Assembly (NCBI RefSeq): GCF_042852765.1
Contig: NZ_AP031414.1
DNA: 64,000 nt
From: Schaedlerella glycyrrhizinilytica_A
GTDB taxonomy: Bacteria; Bacillota; Clostridia; Lachnospirales; Lachnospiraceae
Direction: 5' to 3' (one strand)
The position numbers and the translations under genes were made by a program. The notes under the pieces are model-generated. The model was given only the letters and a program-made list of their open reading frames with translations, had not been told where the DNA came from and ran no database searches. Of the stretch, positions 17,720-26,990 are shown piece by piece (position 1 is the first letter of the stretch; the number at the start of each line of letters is the position of its first letter).

Positions 17720-18484
17720 ATGCCTTACTCTATTATGCTCGACGCCGGTCATGGGGGACGTGACCCAGGCGCGGTCTACAACGGACGGCAAGAAAAAGAC
17801 GACACGCTTCGCCTCACCCTCGCCGTCGGGGAAATTCTTCAGAACAACGATATTGATGTCGAGTACACCCGCACGACCGACGTCTATGAATCCCCTTATC
17901 AGAAAGCGATGGAAGCCAATGAAGCCGGCGTGGATTTCTTTGTGTCTATTCATCGAAATTCATTTCCGACCGACAATGCTGTTTCTGGTGTGGAATCTCT
18001 TGTATACAGCCTGTCCGGTATCAAACTGGAAATGGCGCAGAACATCAACGACCAACTGGAAAGTGTCGGCTTTGTCAATCTCGGCGTGAAAGCTCGCCCG
18101 AACCTCGTCGTCCTGAAACGAACAAAAATGCCCGCTGTCCTTGTGGAAGTCGGTTTCATCAATTCCGACACGGACAATCAACTGTTCGACAATAACTTCG
18201 ACGACATCGCCCATGCGATCGCCGCCGGGATTTTAGATACATTCAATCAGTCTCCAGCTCCCGTTCCCGGCAACTACCGGGTGCAGGTCGGTTCTTTCCG
18301 GAATCCGGTCTATGCAAACCGCTTAGTCAACGAACTTCAGGCTCAGGACTACCCTGCTTTCATTGAGGAGGGCGACGGCTATTTCCGTGTCCGCGTCGGA
18401 AATTTTCCGAGTCTCGATGCGGCGGTCGATATGGAACGGCGCTTAAAACGTGCCGGATACGTCACATTGATCGTCTCTTCCTGA
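17720..18484 (+). CDS. N-acetylmuramoyl-L-alanine amidase with C-terminal SPOR domain
   Basis: This 254-residue protein has two domains. The first (about 1-175) is Amidase_3: IMLDAGHGGRDPGA holds the first Zn His, VDFFVSIHRNSFP the second His, and AVLVEVGFINSDTDN the catalytic Glu. The second (about 180-254, GNYRVQVGSFRNPVYANRLV to GYVTLIVSS) is a SPOR domain, which binds glycan strands stripped of stem peptides. No signal peptide or membrane segment precedes the amidase domain. The enzyme therefore either leaves by a non-classical route or lysis, or acts during spore development. The start at 17720 is preferred because GAAAGGA lies upstream; the earlier in-frame codon only adds an improbable tail. 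CwlD/CwlC-like sporulation amidases are plausible relatives. Confidence 0.88.
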   Translation: MPYSIMLDAGHGGRDPGAVYNGRQEKDDTLRLTLAVGEILQNNDIDVEYTRTTDVYESPYQKAMEANEAGVDFFVSIHRNSFPTDNAVSGVESLVYSLSGIKLEMAQNINDQLESVGFVNLGVKARPNLVVLKRTKMPAVLVEVGFINSDTDNQLFDNNFDDIAHAIAAGILDTFNQSPAPVPGNYRVQVGSFRNPVYANRLVNELQAQDYPAFIEEGDGYFRVRVGNFPSLDAAVDMERRLKRAGYVTLIVSS

Positions 18485-18505
18485 AACAACACTTTCACAA
18501 ATAGG

Positions 18506-18549
18506 AACTCCCCAAAAGAATTCGTTTCTAAAAATTCCTTTGGGGAGTT
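18506..18549. terminator. Bidirectional intrinsic terminator (amidase/chemoreceptor)
   Basis: AACTCCCCAAAAGAATT (from 18506) pairs with AATTCCTTTGGGGAGTT (to 18549). It lies between two convergent genes and can serve both. Confidence 0.8.
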
Positions 18550-18553
18550 ACAT

Positions 18554-20260
18554 TTAATATGATTTGTTTCCCGTCTTTAATTGAAAATGACTGACCATTT
18601 CTTTCATCTTCTGCGATTGCAAAGATAACTCTTCACTGGCGGATGCACTTCTTTCAGCCGTCGCCGAATTCGCATGGATTACTTCCGAAATTTGATTGAT
18701 TCCGGTTGTGATCTGAGTCACAGAGGAAGCCTGCTGATTGCTGGCTGCTGAAATCTGATCGATCAACTGTGTAAATTCTTTCGATCCATTTACCGCTTTA
18801 TCCAATGATTTTGCCGTTTCATTTACAATTGCTGTTCCATTTTCCACTGACTGAATTGATTTTGCGATCAACGCTGCCGTGCCTTTCGATGCCTCGGCAC
18901 TTTTGCTTGCCAGATTTCGCACTTCATCAGCAACAACCGCAAATCCCTTTCCCGCACTGCCTGCGCGCGCTGCCTCCACAGCTGCATTTAATGCAAGAAT
19001 ATTGGTCTGAAATGCAATATCTTCAATCGTCTTAATGATTTTTCCGATCTCATCGGAACTATGACTGATGTCGTCCATTGCCTCAACCATTTTTTGCATT
19101 TTCTGATTACTTAAATGCATTTCATTTCCAACCTTACCCACTTGTTCTGTCGCTTTCGCTGCAGTATCCGCATTTTGCCGAATCTGATCGGAAATTTCTT
19201 CTATTGCAAATGAAAGCTCCTGAATGGAACTTGTCTGTTCTAATGCACCTTGCGAAAGTTCCTGTGAGCCTGATGATACATTCTCTGCTCCGGAAGCCAC
19301 CTTATCAGCACTTTCGCTGATCTGAAGAACCGTATCATTTAAACGCTCTGCAATTTTTCTAAACGAAAGAAGAAGCGGATGAAAATCGCCAATGTATTCT
19401 TCCTCACATTCTGTATCTACCGTAAAATCACCGGATGCCATTTTGCCTAAAAAGATATTTTCATCCTGAATGATCACTTTCAGCTTTCTCACTAACTCCC
19501 GAAAATGATTTGACAATACTCCCAGTTCATCTTTGGATTCATAGGAGATAGAAATATCTAAATTTCCACCTGCAATTTCAATGATCGCCTTTTCGATCTG
19601 TTTCAGTGGCGTTACAATACTCTTCACAACTATGACACATGTGATTCCGCCTGCTACCGTAATTACGATCAGCAAAACCATCATACTTGTATTGGCTGCC
19701 GAATAAGTATGACTGCTTTCCTCACTGGCGAGAGTACTTCCTTCCATATTGTAAGAAATCATATTATTCAGCGCATCACTCATTGCATTATACAATTCAA
19801 CTCCATCGCTGTTCAATTTTGCCAAAGCTGCTTCCGGATTTCCCTTTTCCACAAGCTTCAATATTTCCTGATCCAATTCTTTGTAAGAATTCCAGTCACT
19901 TTTCAAAATATCTAATAATTTTTCATCCTCTTCATTAAGTAATGTACTTTGATAAGATTTTAACAATTCTTCCATCGTGTCCATCTCTTTTTCAAGATAC
20001 CCGATATTCGCGGAAATGTCTTCATTTATCTCTGCCGTTGATATGACAGTCTCATTCAATCGTATATTTGACATTGTCGTATTCATATTCCGTGCAGTAC
20101 TCAGACTGGGAAGCCAGTTTTCTACAATTGTATGGTTTACATTATTCAAATTCCTCATTTGAAACAGCGACATACTTTGCACAGACAGCAGTCCAAACAC
20201 TGCAATACCAATCAGTACATACAATTTCTGACGAATTTTAAGATTTTTAATTGTTTTCAT
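18554..20260 (-). CDS. Methyl-accepting chemotaxis protein
   Basis: This 568-residue transmembrane chemoreceptor has TM1 at about 14-34 (LYVLIGIAVFGLLSV). A four-helix-bundle-type sensor domain (about 35-190) follows, then TM2 at about 192-212 (MMVLLIVITVAGGITCVIVV) and HAMP at about 213-265 (TPLKQIEKAIIEIAGGNLDI). A long methyl-accepting coiled coil ends the protein. The conserved hairpin tip that contacts CheA/CheW is present (IEDIAFQTNILALNAAVEAA, then AGSAGKGFAVVADEVRNLA). No C-terminal CheR-binding pentapeptide is seen. AGGGAGGG precedes the ATG. It stands alone, with no che or flagellar genes within 20 kb, so the ligand and signalling partners are elsewhere. The organism is therefore probably motile or once was (inference). 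Confidence 0.93.
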   Translation of the reverse strand: MKTIKNLKIRQKLYVLIGIAVFGLLSVQSMSLFQMRNLNNVNHTIVENWLPSLSTARNMNTTMSNIRLNETVISTAEINEDISANIGYLEKEMDTMEELLKSYQSTLLNEEDEKLLDILKSDWNSYKELDQEILKLVEKGNPEAALAKLNSDGVELYNAMSDALNNMISYNMEGSTLASEESSHTYSAANTSMMVLLIVITVAGGITCVIVVKSIVTPLKQIEKAIIEIAGGNLDISISYESKDELGVLSNHFRELVRKLKVIIQDENIFLGKMASGDFTVDTECEEEYIGDFHPLLLSFRKIAERLNDTVLQISESADKVASGAENVSSGSQELSQGALEQTSSIQELSFAIEEISDQIRQNADTAAKATEQVGKVGNEMHLSNQKMQKMVEAMDDISHSSDEIGKIIKTIEDIAFQTNILALNAAVEAARAGSAGKGFAVVADEVRNLASKSAEASKGTAALIAKSIQSVENGTAIVNETAKSLDKAVNGSKEFTQLIDQISAASNQQASSVTQITTGINQISEVIHANSATAERSASASEELSLQSQKMKEMVSHFQLKTGNKSY

Positions 20261-20402
20261 AATAAATTCCCTCCCTGTAACAAATCATGTTCGATCAAAA
20301 AATCTCGCCATACTCTTTGAATATCGGACTTATTTGTAAAAATATAAGTGATTTTGTCAATAAAATACATATTTTGTTTCTTTTATGTGGAGAATGTCAA
20401 AA

Positions 20403-20438
20403 AGGCAGGTGCAGAGTAGAAACTCTTTTGCACCTGCC
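20403..20438 (-). terminator. Intrinsic terminator of glmM
   Basis: GGCAGGTGCA (20403-20412) pairs with TGCACCTGCC (20429-20438), followed leftward by a T-rich run. It lies 28 nt past the glmM stop. Confidence 0.85.
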
Positions 20439-20466
20439 AATCTATTGTCTTAATGATTTTTGATTT

Positions 20467-21813
20467 TTACGCGGTCAGTCCCTGCTCTTCGATCACTGCG
20501 ATCACACGATCCACATGCTCTGCACAGATTTCATCGGTTGCAGCCTCCACCATCACGCGGATCACCGGTTCGGTTCCGCTCTCACGCACAAGGATTCTTC
20601 CGTCCTCGCCCAACGCTTTCGCCGCTTCTTCCACTGCTTTCTGCACTGCCGGATTCTCTCGCGCCGTTTTCTTGTCTTTTACGCGGACATTTTTCAGAAG
20701 CTGCGGATATATCTTGACTTCTTCACATAATTTGGACAGAGACTGCTTCTTCTCAAGAATCACTTCCATGATCATCAAAGAGGTCAGTATCCCGTCTCCG
20801 GTTCTTGCATATTTGCTGAAAATAATATGACCGGACTGTTCTCCTCCGAGAACAAATCCATTCTGCAGCATATTTTCGTAGACATACTTGTCGCCTACCG
20901 CTGTCTGCTCATATTTCATGCTGATCTTGTCGCACGCTTTGTAAAGTCCGAGATTGGACATGATCGTTGTCACGATCGTATTGCCTGCAAGACGTCCCTG
21001 CTCCATCAGATATTTTCCGCATACATAGAGGATCAAGTCGCCGTCCACAACGTTTCCTTTGTCGTCAACTGCGATACAGCGGTCCGCATCCCCGTCAAAT
21101 GCAAATCCAACGTCCAGATTTTTCTCTTTTACAAATTCCTGCAGCTTATGGATATGGGTAGAACCGCAGTCGGTATTGATATTTAATCCGTCCGGCTCAT
21201 TGCTGATCACATACGTTTTCGCTCCCAATGCGTCAAATACACTCTTTGCAATATTAAAGGAACTTCCGTTCGCGCAGTCCAGACCGACGCGCATATTTTT
21301 AAACGAGCGGGTCGCCAGAGAGATCAAATGTCCGATATAGCGGTTTCTTCCTGCCGCATAGTCGATCGTGCATCCCATATTCTCCCTTGTCGCCAGCGGA
21401 AGTTCTTCGATCTCGCCGTCGATATAAGCTTCGATATTTGCTTCCACTTCCGCTTCCATCTTGTGTCCTTTTCGATTGATCACTTTGATCCCATTATCAT
21501 AATATGGATTGTGGCTTGCGGAGATCATGATTCCGCAATCAAAATCTTCGGTGCGAACAACATAAGACACACTCGGTGTTGTTGTTACATGGAGAAGATA
21601 CGCGTCCGCTCCGGATGCCGTCAGACCTGCCGCCAATGCATATTCAAACATATAGCTGCTGCGTCTCGTATCTTTTCCGATCACAACTCTCGCCTTATGA
21701 TCTTCCTGATTGAAGTACCATCCCAGATATCTTCCTACCTTAAATGCATGCTCCACAGTCAGGACTACATTCGCCTCACCGCGGAAGCCATCTGTTCCAA
21801 AATATTTTCCCAT
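20467..21813 (-). CDS. glmM: Phosphoglucosamine mutase
   Basis: This 448-residue alpha-D-phosphohexomutase interconverts glucosamine-6-phosphate and glucosamine-1-phosphate for UDP-GlcNAc and peptidoglycan synthesis. The N-terminal KYFGTDGFRGEAN is diagnostic. IMISASHNPYYDNGIK carries the phosphoserine (about Ser100). FAFDGDADRCIAVD holds the metal-binding DGD triplet (about residues 240-246). GEQSGHIIFS is the sugar-binding loop, and ESGTEPVIRVMVEA the C-terminal phosphate-binding loop. The start at 21813 has AAGAGGAAATT upstream; the in-frame ATG a few codons earlier lacks a good site. It is divergent from the HAD phosphatase gene. The length is normal and all key motifs are intact. Confidence 0.95.
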   Translation of the reverse strand: MGKYFGTDGFRGEANVVLTVEHAFKVGRYLGWYFNQEDHKARVVIGKDTRRSSYMFEYALAAGLTASGADAYLLHVTTTPSVSYVVRTEDFDCGIMISASHNPYYDNGIKVINRKGHKMEAEVEANIEAYIDGEIEELPLATRENMGCTIDYAAGRNRYIGHLISLATRSFKNMRVGLDCANGSSFNIAKSVFDALGAKTYVISNEPDGLNINTDCGSTHIHKLQEFVKEKNLDVGFAFDGDADRCIAVDDKGNVVDGDLILYVCGKYLMEQGRLAGNTIVTTIMSNLGLYKACDKISMKYEQTAVGDKYVYENMLQNGFVLGGEQSGHIIFSKYARTGDGILTSLMIMEVILEKKQSLSKLCEEVKIYPQLLKNVRVKDKKTARENPAVQKAVEEAAKALGEDGRILVRESGTEPVIRVMVEAATDEICAEHVDRVIAVIEEQGLTA

Positions 21814-22058
21814 AATTTCCTCTTGCCTCACAATCTGCCGGTTCTTTTTTCTGTCGCCGGCGCTGTCATTGATTTACGAATCATTCCCATTATATTCTTT
21901 TTTATGAACAGATACAACATTTTTTTGAAAAGGCTAAACTGAACGTTTAGAAAAGTCCTACTATACAAATGTCTCAATTTACGTTAAGATAGCAATGGAA
22001 GCTCTTATTTTTTCGCGGTTCTGTATAAATTTTTTACTGATTTCGGAGGTATTTTTTT

Positions 22059-22853
22059 ATGATAAAATTAGTCGCAAGTGACTTAGACGGCACATTGCTT
22101 CAGGGGGGAGCTCAGTCCCTCTCACCACGTTCGGAAGATCTGATCCGCAGATTAACGGAAAAGGGGATCCATTTTGTAGCAGCCAGTGGGCGCCAATATG
22201 ATAATGAACGAAGAGTTTTTGCTGCGCTTCACGATGACATTTCTTATATTGCCGAAAACGGCTCTGTCTGTATCCATCAGGGCGAGGTGATCTCGCGCTC
22301 TACGATCGATCCGGATCTCTGCCGACGAATCCTTGAGGAGATCAAACGTGAGGGCAACTTTGAAGTCGTCGTATCCCGGGAAGATTCCTGCTTTATCGAA
22401 AACAACGACGAAGCCTTTGTCAATCATATCGTCAACGTCATGCACAATACGACGCAGATCGTCGACGACATCCGTGAAGTAGACGGTCCGATCCTAAAGA
22501 TTGCGATCTGTAATATGAACGACGGTCCGCATATTGTTGATAAATACCAGAAGCATCTGCAGGATATGTTTTCATCGGAAATCAAGGTGGTAACATCCGG
22601 CAATATCTGGATCGATTTTATCGCACCGGGAACCAACAAGGGCGCGGCGCTCGAAAAGCTGATCAACCGGCTTGACATCAAACCGGAAGAATGTATGGCA
22701 TTCGGCGATCAGTACAACGATGTAGAAATGCTGCAGTTCGTCGGCACAAGCTACGCAATGTCCAATGCCGCCCCTGGAATTTCCTATTATTCTACCTATG
22801 TTACCGACTCGGTTGACGATGTACTGGAAGATCTGCTGGCAACGCTTCCGTAA
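22059..22853 (+). CDS. Cof-type HAD-IIB phosphatase
   Basis: This 264-residue HAD hydrolase has motif I VASDLDGTLLQGG (nucleophile and acid Asp pair), motif II HFVAASGRQYDNE, a C2-type cap and motif III around NKGAALEKLINR. Motif IV is MAFGDQYNDVEML (paired Asp). This is the Cof/YidA subgroup, which dephosphorylates sugar phosphates, pyridoxal phosphate or similar metabolites with broad specificity. TTCGGAGG precedes the ATG by 8-9 nt. It sits alone between glmM, which diverges from it, and rpiB, which converges on it, with a strong bidirectional hairpin after the stop. No specific substrate can be assigned. Confidence 0.9.
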   Translation: MIKLVASDLDGTLLQGGAQSLSPRSEDLIRRLTEKGIHFVAASGRQYDNERRVFAALHDDISYIAENGSVCIHQGEVISRSTIDPDLCRRILEEIKREGNFEVVVSREDSCFIENNDEAFVNHIVNVMHNTTQIVDDIREVDGPILKIAICNMNDGPHIVDKYQKHLQDMFSSEIKVVTSGNIWIDFIAPGTNKGAALEKLINRLDIKPEECMAFGDQYNDVEMLQFVGTSYAMSNAAPGISYYSTYVTDSVDDVLEDLLATLP

Positions 22854-22860
22854 TTCAAAA

Positions 22861-22909
22861 CCCACACCGTTTTTCCTCATTTGATTCTGATTGCGGAAAA
22901 CGGTGTGGG
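22861..22909. terminator. Bidirectional intrinsic terminator (HAD gene/rpiB)
   Basis: CCCACACCGTTTTTCC (from 22861) pairs with GGAAAACGGTGTGGG (to 22909), with A and T runs on both sides between two convergent genes. Confidence 0.87.
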
Positions 22910-22925
22910 TTCTTTATCCTCTTTT

Positions 22926-23372
22926 TTAGTCTTCTTTCTTTTCGATGTCCATGATCAGATCTACTCTGCGCTGGTGGCGTCCGCCCTCAAACTCAGTATC
23001 GAGCCATGTCTCCACGATCATCTTCGCCAGCTCTGCACCGACAACACGTGCGCCAAATGCCAGAATATTACAGTCATTATGTGCTCTTGACATTTTTGCT
23101 GTAAATGGGTCGCTGCACACGGCTGCGCGGACTCCTTTCACTTTGTTCGCCGCAAGAGAGATTCCGAGCCCGGTTCCGCAGATCAGGATTCCTTTGTCCA
23201 CTTCCCCGCTCACAACAGCACGTCCCACTTTTTCTCCGTAGATCGGATAGTCACAGCTCTCTGCTGAATTTGTTCCGTAATCTACAACTTCATGTCCGCG
23301 TGCTTCCAGCAGCTCGATGATCTCCGCTTTTAATTCCAATGCTGAATGGTCATTTCCGATTCCGATTCTCAT
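22926..23372 (-). CDS. rpiB: Ribose-5-phosphate isomerase B (RpiB/LacAB family)
   Basis: This 148-residue enzyme interconverts ribulose-5-phosphate and ribose-5-phosphate. The N-terminus MRIGIGNDHSALELK carries the Asp/His pair of the phosphate site. GHEVVDYGTNSAESCDYP, then GILICGTGLGISLAANKVKG with the catalytic Cys, and VCSDPFTAKMSRAHNDCNIL are all typical of RpiB. The related galactose-6-phosphate isomerases LacA/LacB usually differ at the active-site Cys, so RpiB is preferred. The start at 23372 has AGGAG 7 nt upstream and removes a 37-residue non-homologous extension. It is the last gene on the leftward strand before the tuf cluster, separated from tuf by a terminator. Confidence 0.93.
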   Translation of the reverse strand: MRIGIGNDHSALELKAEIIELLEARGHEVVDYGTNSAESCDYPIYGEKVGRAVVSGEVDKGILICGTGLGISLAANKVKGVRAAVCSDPFTAKMSRAHNDCNILAFGARVVGAELAKMIVETWLDTEFEGGRHQRRVDLIMDIEKKED

Positions 23373-23488
23373 TTCTGTTTCTCCTCGTATCGCAACGTCA
23401 ATGTACAAAACATGATATGCCTTTTGTACACGGATGTTGTCTTTTACATATTTATTTTTACGCTTTCGAATTGTATTATACAAAAAAA

Positions 23489-23512
23489 CCCCGGAACTGT
23501 AAAGTTCCGAGG
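23489..23512 (-). terminator. Intrinsic terminator of tuf / str operon
   Basis: CCCCGGAACT (from 23489) pairs with AGTTCCGAGG (to 23512), followed leftward by seven T. It ends the rpsL-rpsG-fusA-tuf unit and isolates rpiB. Confidence 0.88.
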
Positions 23513-23548
23513 TCTTATATGCTTAGATATTGTCTCTACGATCCTTGA

Positions 23549-24736
23549 TTACTCAATGATCTTAGCTACTGTACCAGATCCAACTGTACGTCCACCTTCA
23601 CGGATAGCGAAACGAAGTCCCTCTTCCATAGCTACTGGATGAATCAGTTCAACAGTCATCTCTACGTTATCTCCAGGCATGCACATCTCGATTCCTTCCG
23701 GAAGATCGCAAACACCTGTTACGTCTGTTGTTCTGAAGTAGAACTGCGGACGGTAGTTGTTGAAGAACGGAGTATGACGTCCACCTTCATCTTTTGTCAG
23801 AACGTAAACCTGGCATGTGAATTTCTTGTGGCATGTAACTGTACCTGGTTTGATCAGAACCTGTCCTCTTTCGATTTCAGTTCTCTGGATACCACGAAGC
23901 AGAGCTCCGATGTTATCTCCAGCCTGAGCCTCATCAAGAAGCTTACGGAACATCTCGATACCTGTTACAACCGTTTTCTTAACATCCTCGTGGATACCGA
24001 TGATCTCAACTTCGTCAGATACGTGAAGTGTTCCACGCTCTACTCTACCAGTTGCAACTGTACCACGTCCTGTGATAGAGAATACGTCCTCTACCGGCAT
24101 CAGGAACGGTTTGTCTGTATCACGCTCTGGATCCGGAATGTACTCATCAACTGTGTCCATGAGTTCCATGATCTTGTCTCCCCACTCTCCGTGCGGATCT
24201 TCAAGAGCTTTCAGAGCAGATCCCTTAACGATCGGGCAGTCTGTGAATTCATACTCTTCCAGAACTTCGTTTACTTCCATCTCTACAAGTTCGATGAGCT
24301 CTTCGTCATCAACCATATCACATTTGTTCAGGAATACAACGATATACGGAACGTTAACCTGACGGGACAGAAGGATATGCTCTTTTGTCTGAGCCATAAC
24401 ACCGTCAGTTGCAGCTACTACAAGGATAGCTCCATCCATCTGAGCAGCACCGGTGATCATGTTCTTAACGTAGTCAGCATGTCCCGGGCAGTCAACATGT
24501 GCGTAGTGTCTCTTAGCTGTCTCATACTCAACATGTGCAGTAGAGATTGTGATTCCACGCTCTCTCTCTTCCGGAGCTTTGTCGATGTTCTCGAAATCAA
24601 CTGCTGCGTTTCCTTCAACTCTCTCAGACAGAACTTTTGTGATAGCTGCTGTCAGAGTTGTTTTACCGTGGTCAACGTGACCGATTGTACCAATATTACA
24701 ATGTGGTTTGCTTCTTTCAAATTTAGCTTTAGCCAT
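23549..24736 (-). CDS. tuf: Elongation factor Tu
   Basis: This 395-residue GTPase delivers aminoacyl-tRNA to the ribosome. The G1 loop GHVDHGKTT, G3 DCPGHADYVKN, G4 LNKCDMVDD and G5 KGSALKALE are intact, followed by beta-barrel domains 2 and 3 ending RTVGSGTVAKIIE. It is the last gene of the str operon, 127 nt after fusA, and ends at a strong terminator. That 127-nt gap contains a 13-bp hairpin, so tuf may also have some separate expression. No second tuf copy is visible in the window. Confidence 0.98.
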   Translation of the reverse strand: MAKAKFERSKPHCNIGTIGHVDHGKTTLTAAITKVLSERVEGNAAVDFENIDKAPEERERGITISTAHVEYETAKRHYAHVDCPGHADYVKNMITGAAQMDGAILVVAATDGVMAQTKEHILLSRQVNVPYIVVFLNKCDMVDDEELIELVEMEVNEVLEEYEFTDCPIVKGSALKALEDPHGEWGDKIMELMDTVDEYIPDPERDTDKPFLMPVEDVFSITGRGTVATGRVERGTLHVSDEVEIIGIHEDVKKTVVTGIEMFRKLLDEAQAGDNIGALLRGIQRTEIERGQVLIKPGTVTCHKKFTCQVYVLTKDEGGRHTPFFNNYRPQFYFRTTDVTGVCDLPEGIEMCMPGDNVEMTVELIHPVAMEEGLRFAIREGGRTVGSGTVAKIIE

Positions 24737-24797
24737 TTTGAATGTCCTCCTTGATTATAATCACCTTTTCAGGCTTTTTATTTGGTTCGCTTTTACT

Positions 24798-24830
24798 CGG
24801 CTAACTTTGATTATATTTCAAAGTCAGCCG
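24798..24830. repeat. Hairpin in the fusA-tuf gap
   Basis: CGGCTAACTTTGA (from 24798) pairs with TCAAAGTCAGCCG (to 24830) around a 7-nt loop, with one G-U pair. A T-run follows on the + strand only, so it does not look like a terminator for the leftward operon. It may be a processing or attenuation element. Confidence 0.45.
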
Positions 24831-24863
24831 TTTTTCAAGCCTTTTTATAAGATTTAGTCGTTT

Positions 24864-26981
24864 TTATTCGCCTTTATTCGCCAATACCTTTTCCTGAACA
24901 GACTTCGGTACCTGCTCGTAGCTCTCGAAGAACATAGAGTAGTTACCACGTCCCTGTGTTCTGGAACGAAGATCTGTGGAATATCCGAACATTTCGGACA
25001 ACGGAACATACGCGCGAACGATCTTTCCGCCGCCGAGGTCATCCATACCCTCGATACGTCCACGACGGGAGTTGATATCACCGATGATATCTCCCATATA
25101 CTCTTCCGGCATTGTTACTTCCACTTTCATGATAGGCTCAAGCAGAACCGGAGATCCCTGTTTCATAGCATCCTTGAATGCAAGGGAACCAGCAATGTGG
25201 AATGCCATCTCACTGGAATCGACTTCATGGTAAGAACCATCGTATACATTCGCATGTACGCCGACTACCGGGAATCCTCCCAGAATACCAGATTTCATAG
25301 CTTCCTCGATACCTTCGCCTACTGCCGGAATGTATTCTTTCGGAATCGCTCCTCCGACAACAGTAGACTCGAACTTGTAAGTCTCCTCGCCATTGACATC
25401 CATTGGCTCGAATTTAACTTTACAATGTCCGTACTGTCCACGTCCACCGGACTGTTTTGCATATTTGCTGTCAATATCAACCGGTTTTGTAATGGACTCT
25501 TTGTATGCAACCTGAGGTGCACCTACATTTGCCTCTACCTTGAACTCACGCAGAAGTCTGTCTACGATGATCTCCAAATGAAGCTCTCCCATACCAGCGA
25601 TGATCGTCTGACCGGTCTCTTTGTTGGTATGTGCACGGAAAGTCGGGTCTTCTTCTGCGAGTTTTGCAAGAGATTCTCCAAGTTTTCCCTGAGAAGCTTT
25701 TGTCTTCGGCTCGATCGCGAGCTCGATAACCGGCTCCGGGAATTCCATGGACTCAAGGATTACCGGATGCTGCTCGTCACAGATCGTATCACCTGTTGTA
25801 GTGAATTTAAATCCGATCGCTGCTGCGATATCTCCGGCATATACTTTGTCCAGTTCCTGTCTCTTGTTTGCGTGCATCTGAAGAATACGTCCTACACGCT
25901 CTTTCTTTCCTTTTGTAGCGTTCAGCACATATGAACCGGAGTTCATTGTTCCTGAATATACACGGAAGTAAGCGAGCTTACCTACGAATGGGTCTGTCAT
26001 GATCTTGAATGCAAGAGCGGAGAACGGCTCTTCATCGGAAGAATGTCTCACGATCTCGTTTCCGTCCATGTCAACGCCCTGGATAGCCGGTACGTCAAGC
26101 GGAGACGGCATAAATTCAAGAATCGCATCCAGAAGTTTCTGGACACCTTTGTTCTTGTAAGCTGTTCCGCAGCATACCGGAACTGCTGTACATTCACAAG
26201 TTGCCTTTCTCAGAGTTGCCTTCAGTTCTTCTGTAGACGGCTCTTCTCCCTCCAGATACTGCATCATCAGATCGTCGTCCAGCTCGCAGATCTTCTCTAC
26301 CAGCTCTGTACGATACAGCTCTGCATCATCTTTCATGCTCTCCGGAATCTCTTCGATCGAAATGTCATCACCTTTGTCATCATTGTAGATGTAAGCTTTC
26401 ATTTCAAACAGGTCGATGATTCCTTTGAATTCGTCTTCTTTTCCGATTGGAAGCTGAAGACAGATTGCGTTTTTACCTAATCTTGTTTTGATCTGTTCTA
26501 CTGCGTTGTAGAAATCCGCACCCATGATATCCATCTTGTTGATGAATGCCATTCTCGGTACGTTGTATGTGTCAGCCTGACGCCATACGTTCTCTGACTG
26601 AGGCTCAACTCCACCTTTGGCACAGAATACACCTACTGCACCGTCGAGTACACGGAGTGAACGCTCTACTTCTACTGTAAAGTCAACGTGTCCCGGTGTA
26701 TCAATGATGTTGATACGATGCTCCAGCGCGCCTGCTTTCGGCTTGCAGTTCTCCTGAAGTGTCCAGTGACATGTTGTAGCAGCGGAAGTAATTGTGATAC
26801 CTCTTTCCTGTTCCTGCGCCATCCAGTCCATGGTAGCAGTTCCTTCATGAGTATCACCGATCTTATGGTTTACACCGGTATAGTACAGAATACGCTCTGT
26901 CGTTGTTGTCTTACCGGCATCGATATGGGCCATAATTCCAATGTTTCTGGTTCTCTCTAATGGATATTCTCTTCCAGCCAT
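24864..26981 (-). CDS. fusA: Elongation factor G
   Basis: This 705-residue GTPase drives ribosomal translocation. The N-terminal LERTRNIGIMAHIDAGKTTT carries G1, IIDTPGHVDFTVEVE carries G3 and FINKMDIMGADF carries G4. Domains II-V continue to the C-terminus, with MPEEYMGDIIGDINSRRGRI in domain V. The length and order are standard. It lies 9 nt after rpsG in the str operon. The start codon follows a GGAGG site (complement of 26986-26992). Confidence 0.98.
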   Translation of the reverse strand: MAGREYPLERTRNIGIMAHIDAGKTTTTERILYYTGVNHKIGDTHEGTATMDWMAQEQERGITITSAATTCHWTLQENCKPKAGALEHRINIIDTPGHVDFTVEVERSLRVLDGAVGVFCAKGGVEPQSENVWRQADTYNVPRMAFINKMDIMGADFYNAVEQIKTRLGKNAICLQLPIGKEDEFKGIIDLFEMKAYIYNDDKGDDISIEEIPESMKDDAELYRTELVEKICELDDDLMMQYLEGEEPSTEELKATLRKATCECTAVPVCCGTAYKNKGVQKLLDAILEFMPSPLDVPAIQGVDMDGNEIVRHSSDEEPFSALAFKIMTDPFVGKLAYFRVYSGTMNSGSYVLNATKGKKERVGRILQMHANKRQELDKVYAGDIAAAIGFKFTTTGDTICDEQHPVILESMEFPEPVIELAIEPKTKASQGKLGESLAKLAEEDPTFRAHTNKETGQTIIAGMGELHLEIIVDRLLREFKVEANVGAPQVAYKESITKPVDIDSKYAKQSGGRGQYGHCKVKFEPMDVNGEETYKFESTVVGGAIPKEYIPAVGEGIEEAMKSGILGGFPVVGVHANVYDGSYHEVDSSEMAFHIAGSLAFKDAMKQGSPVLLEPIMKVEVTMPEEYMGDIIGDINSRRGRIEGMDDLGGGKIVRAYVPLSEMFGYSTDLRSRTQGRGNYSMFFESYEQVPKSVQEKVLANKGE

Positions 26982-26990
26982 GGTTGCCTC

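Noticed and set aside
20321..20328. TCCGATAT upstream of the chemoreceptor as a sigma-28 -10 element
   Set aside because: No TAAA-type -35 is found at the required distance, so a flagellar-sigma promoter is not supported.
23639..24754. Open frame of 371 codons on the + strand
   Set aside because: It is antisense to tuf, rich in Cys and Ser, and has no supporting ribosome site.
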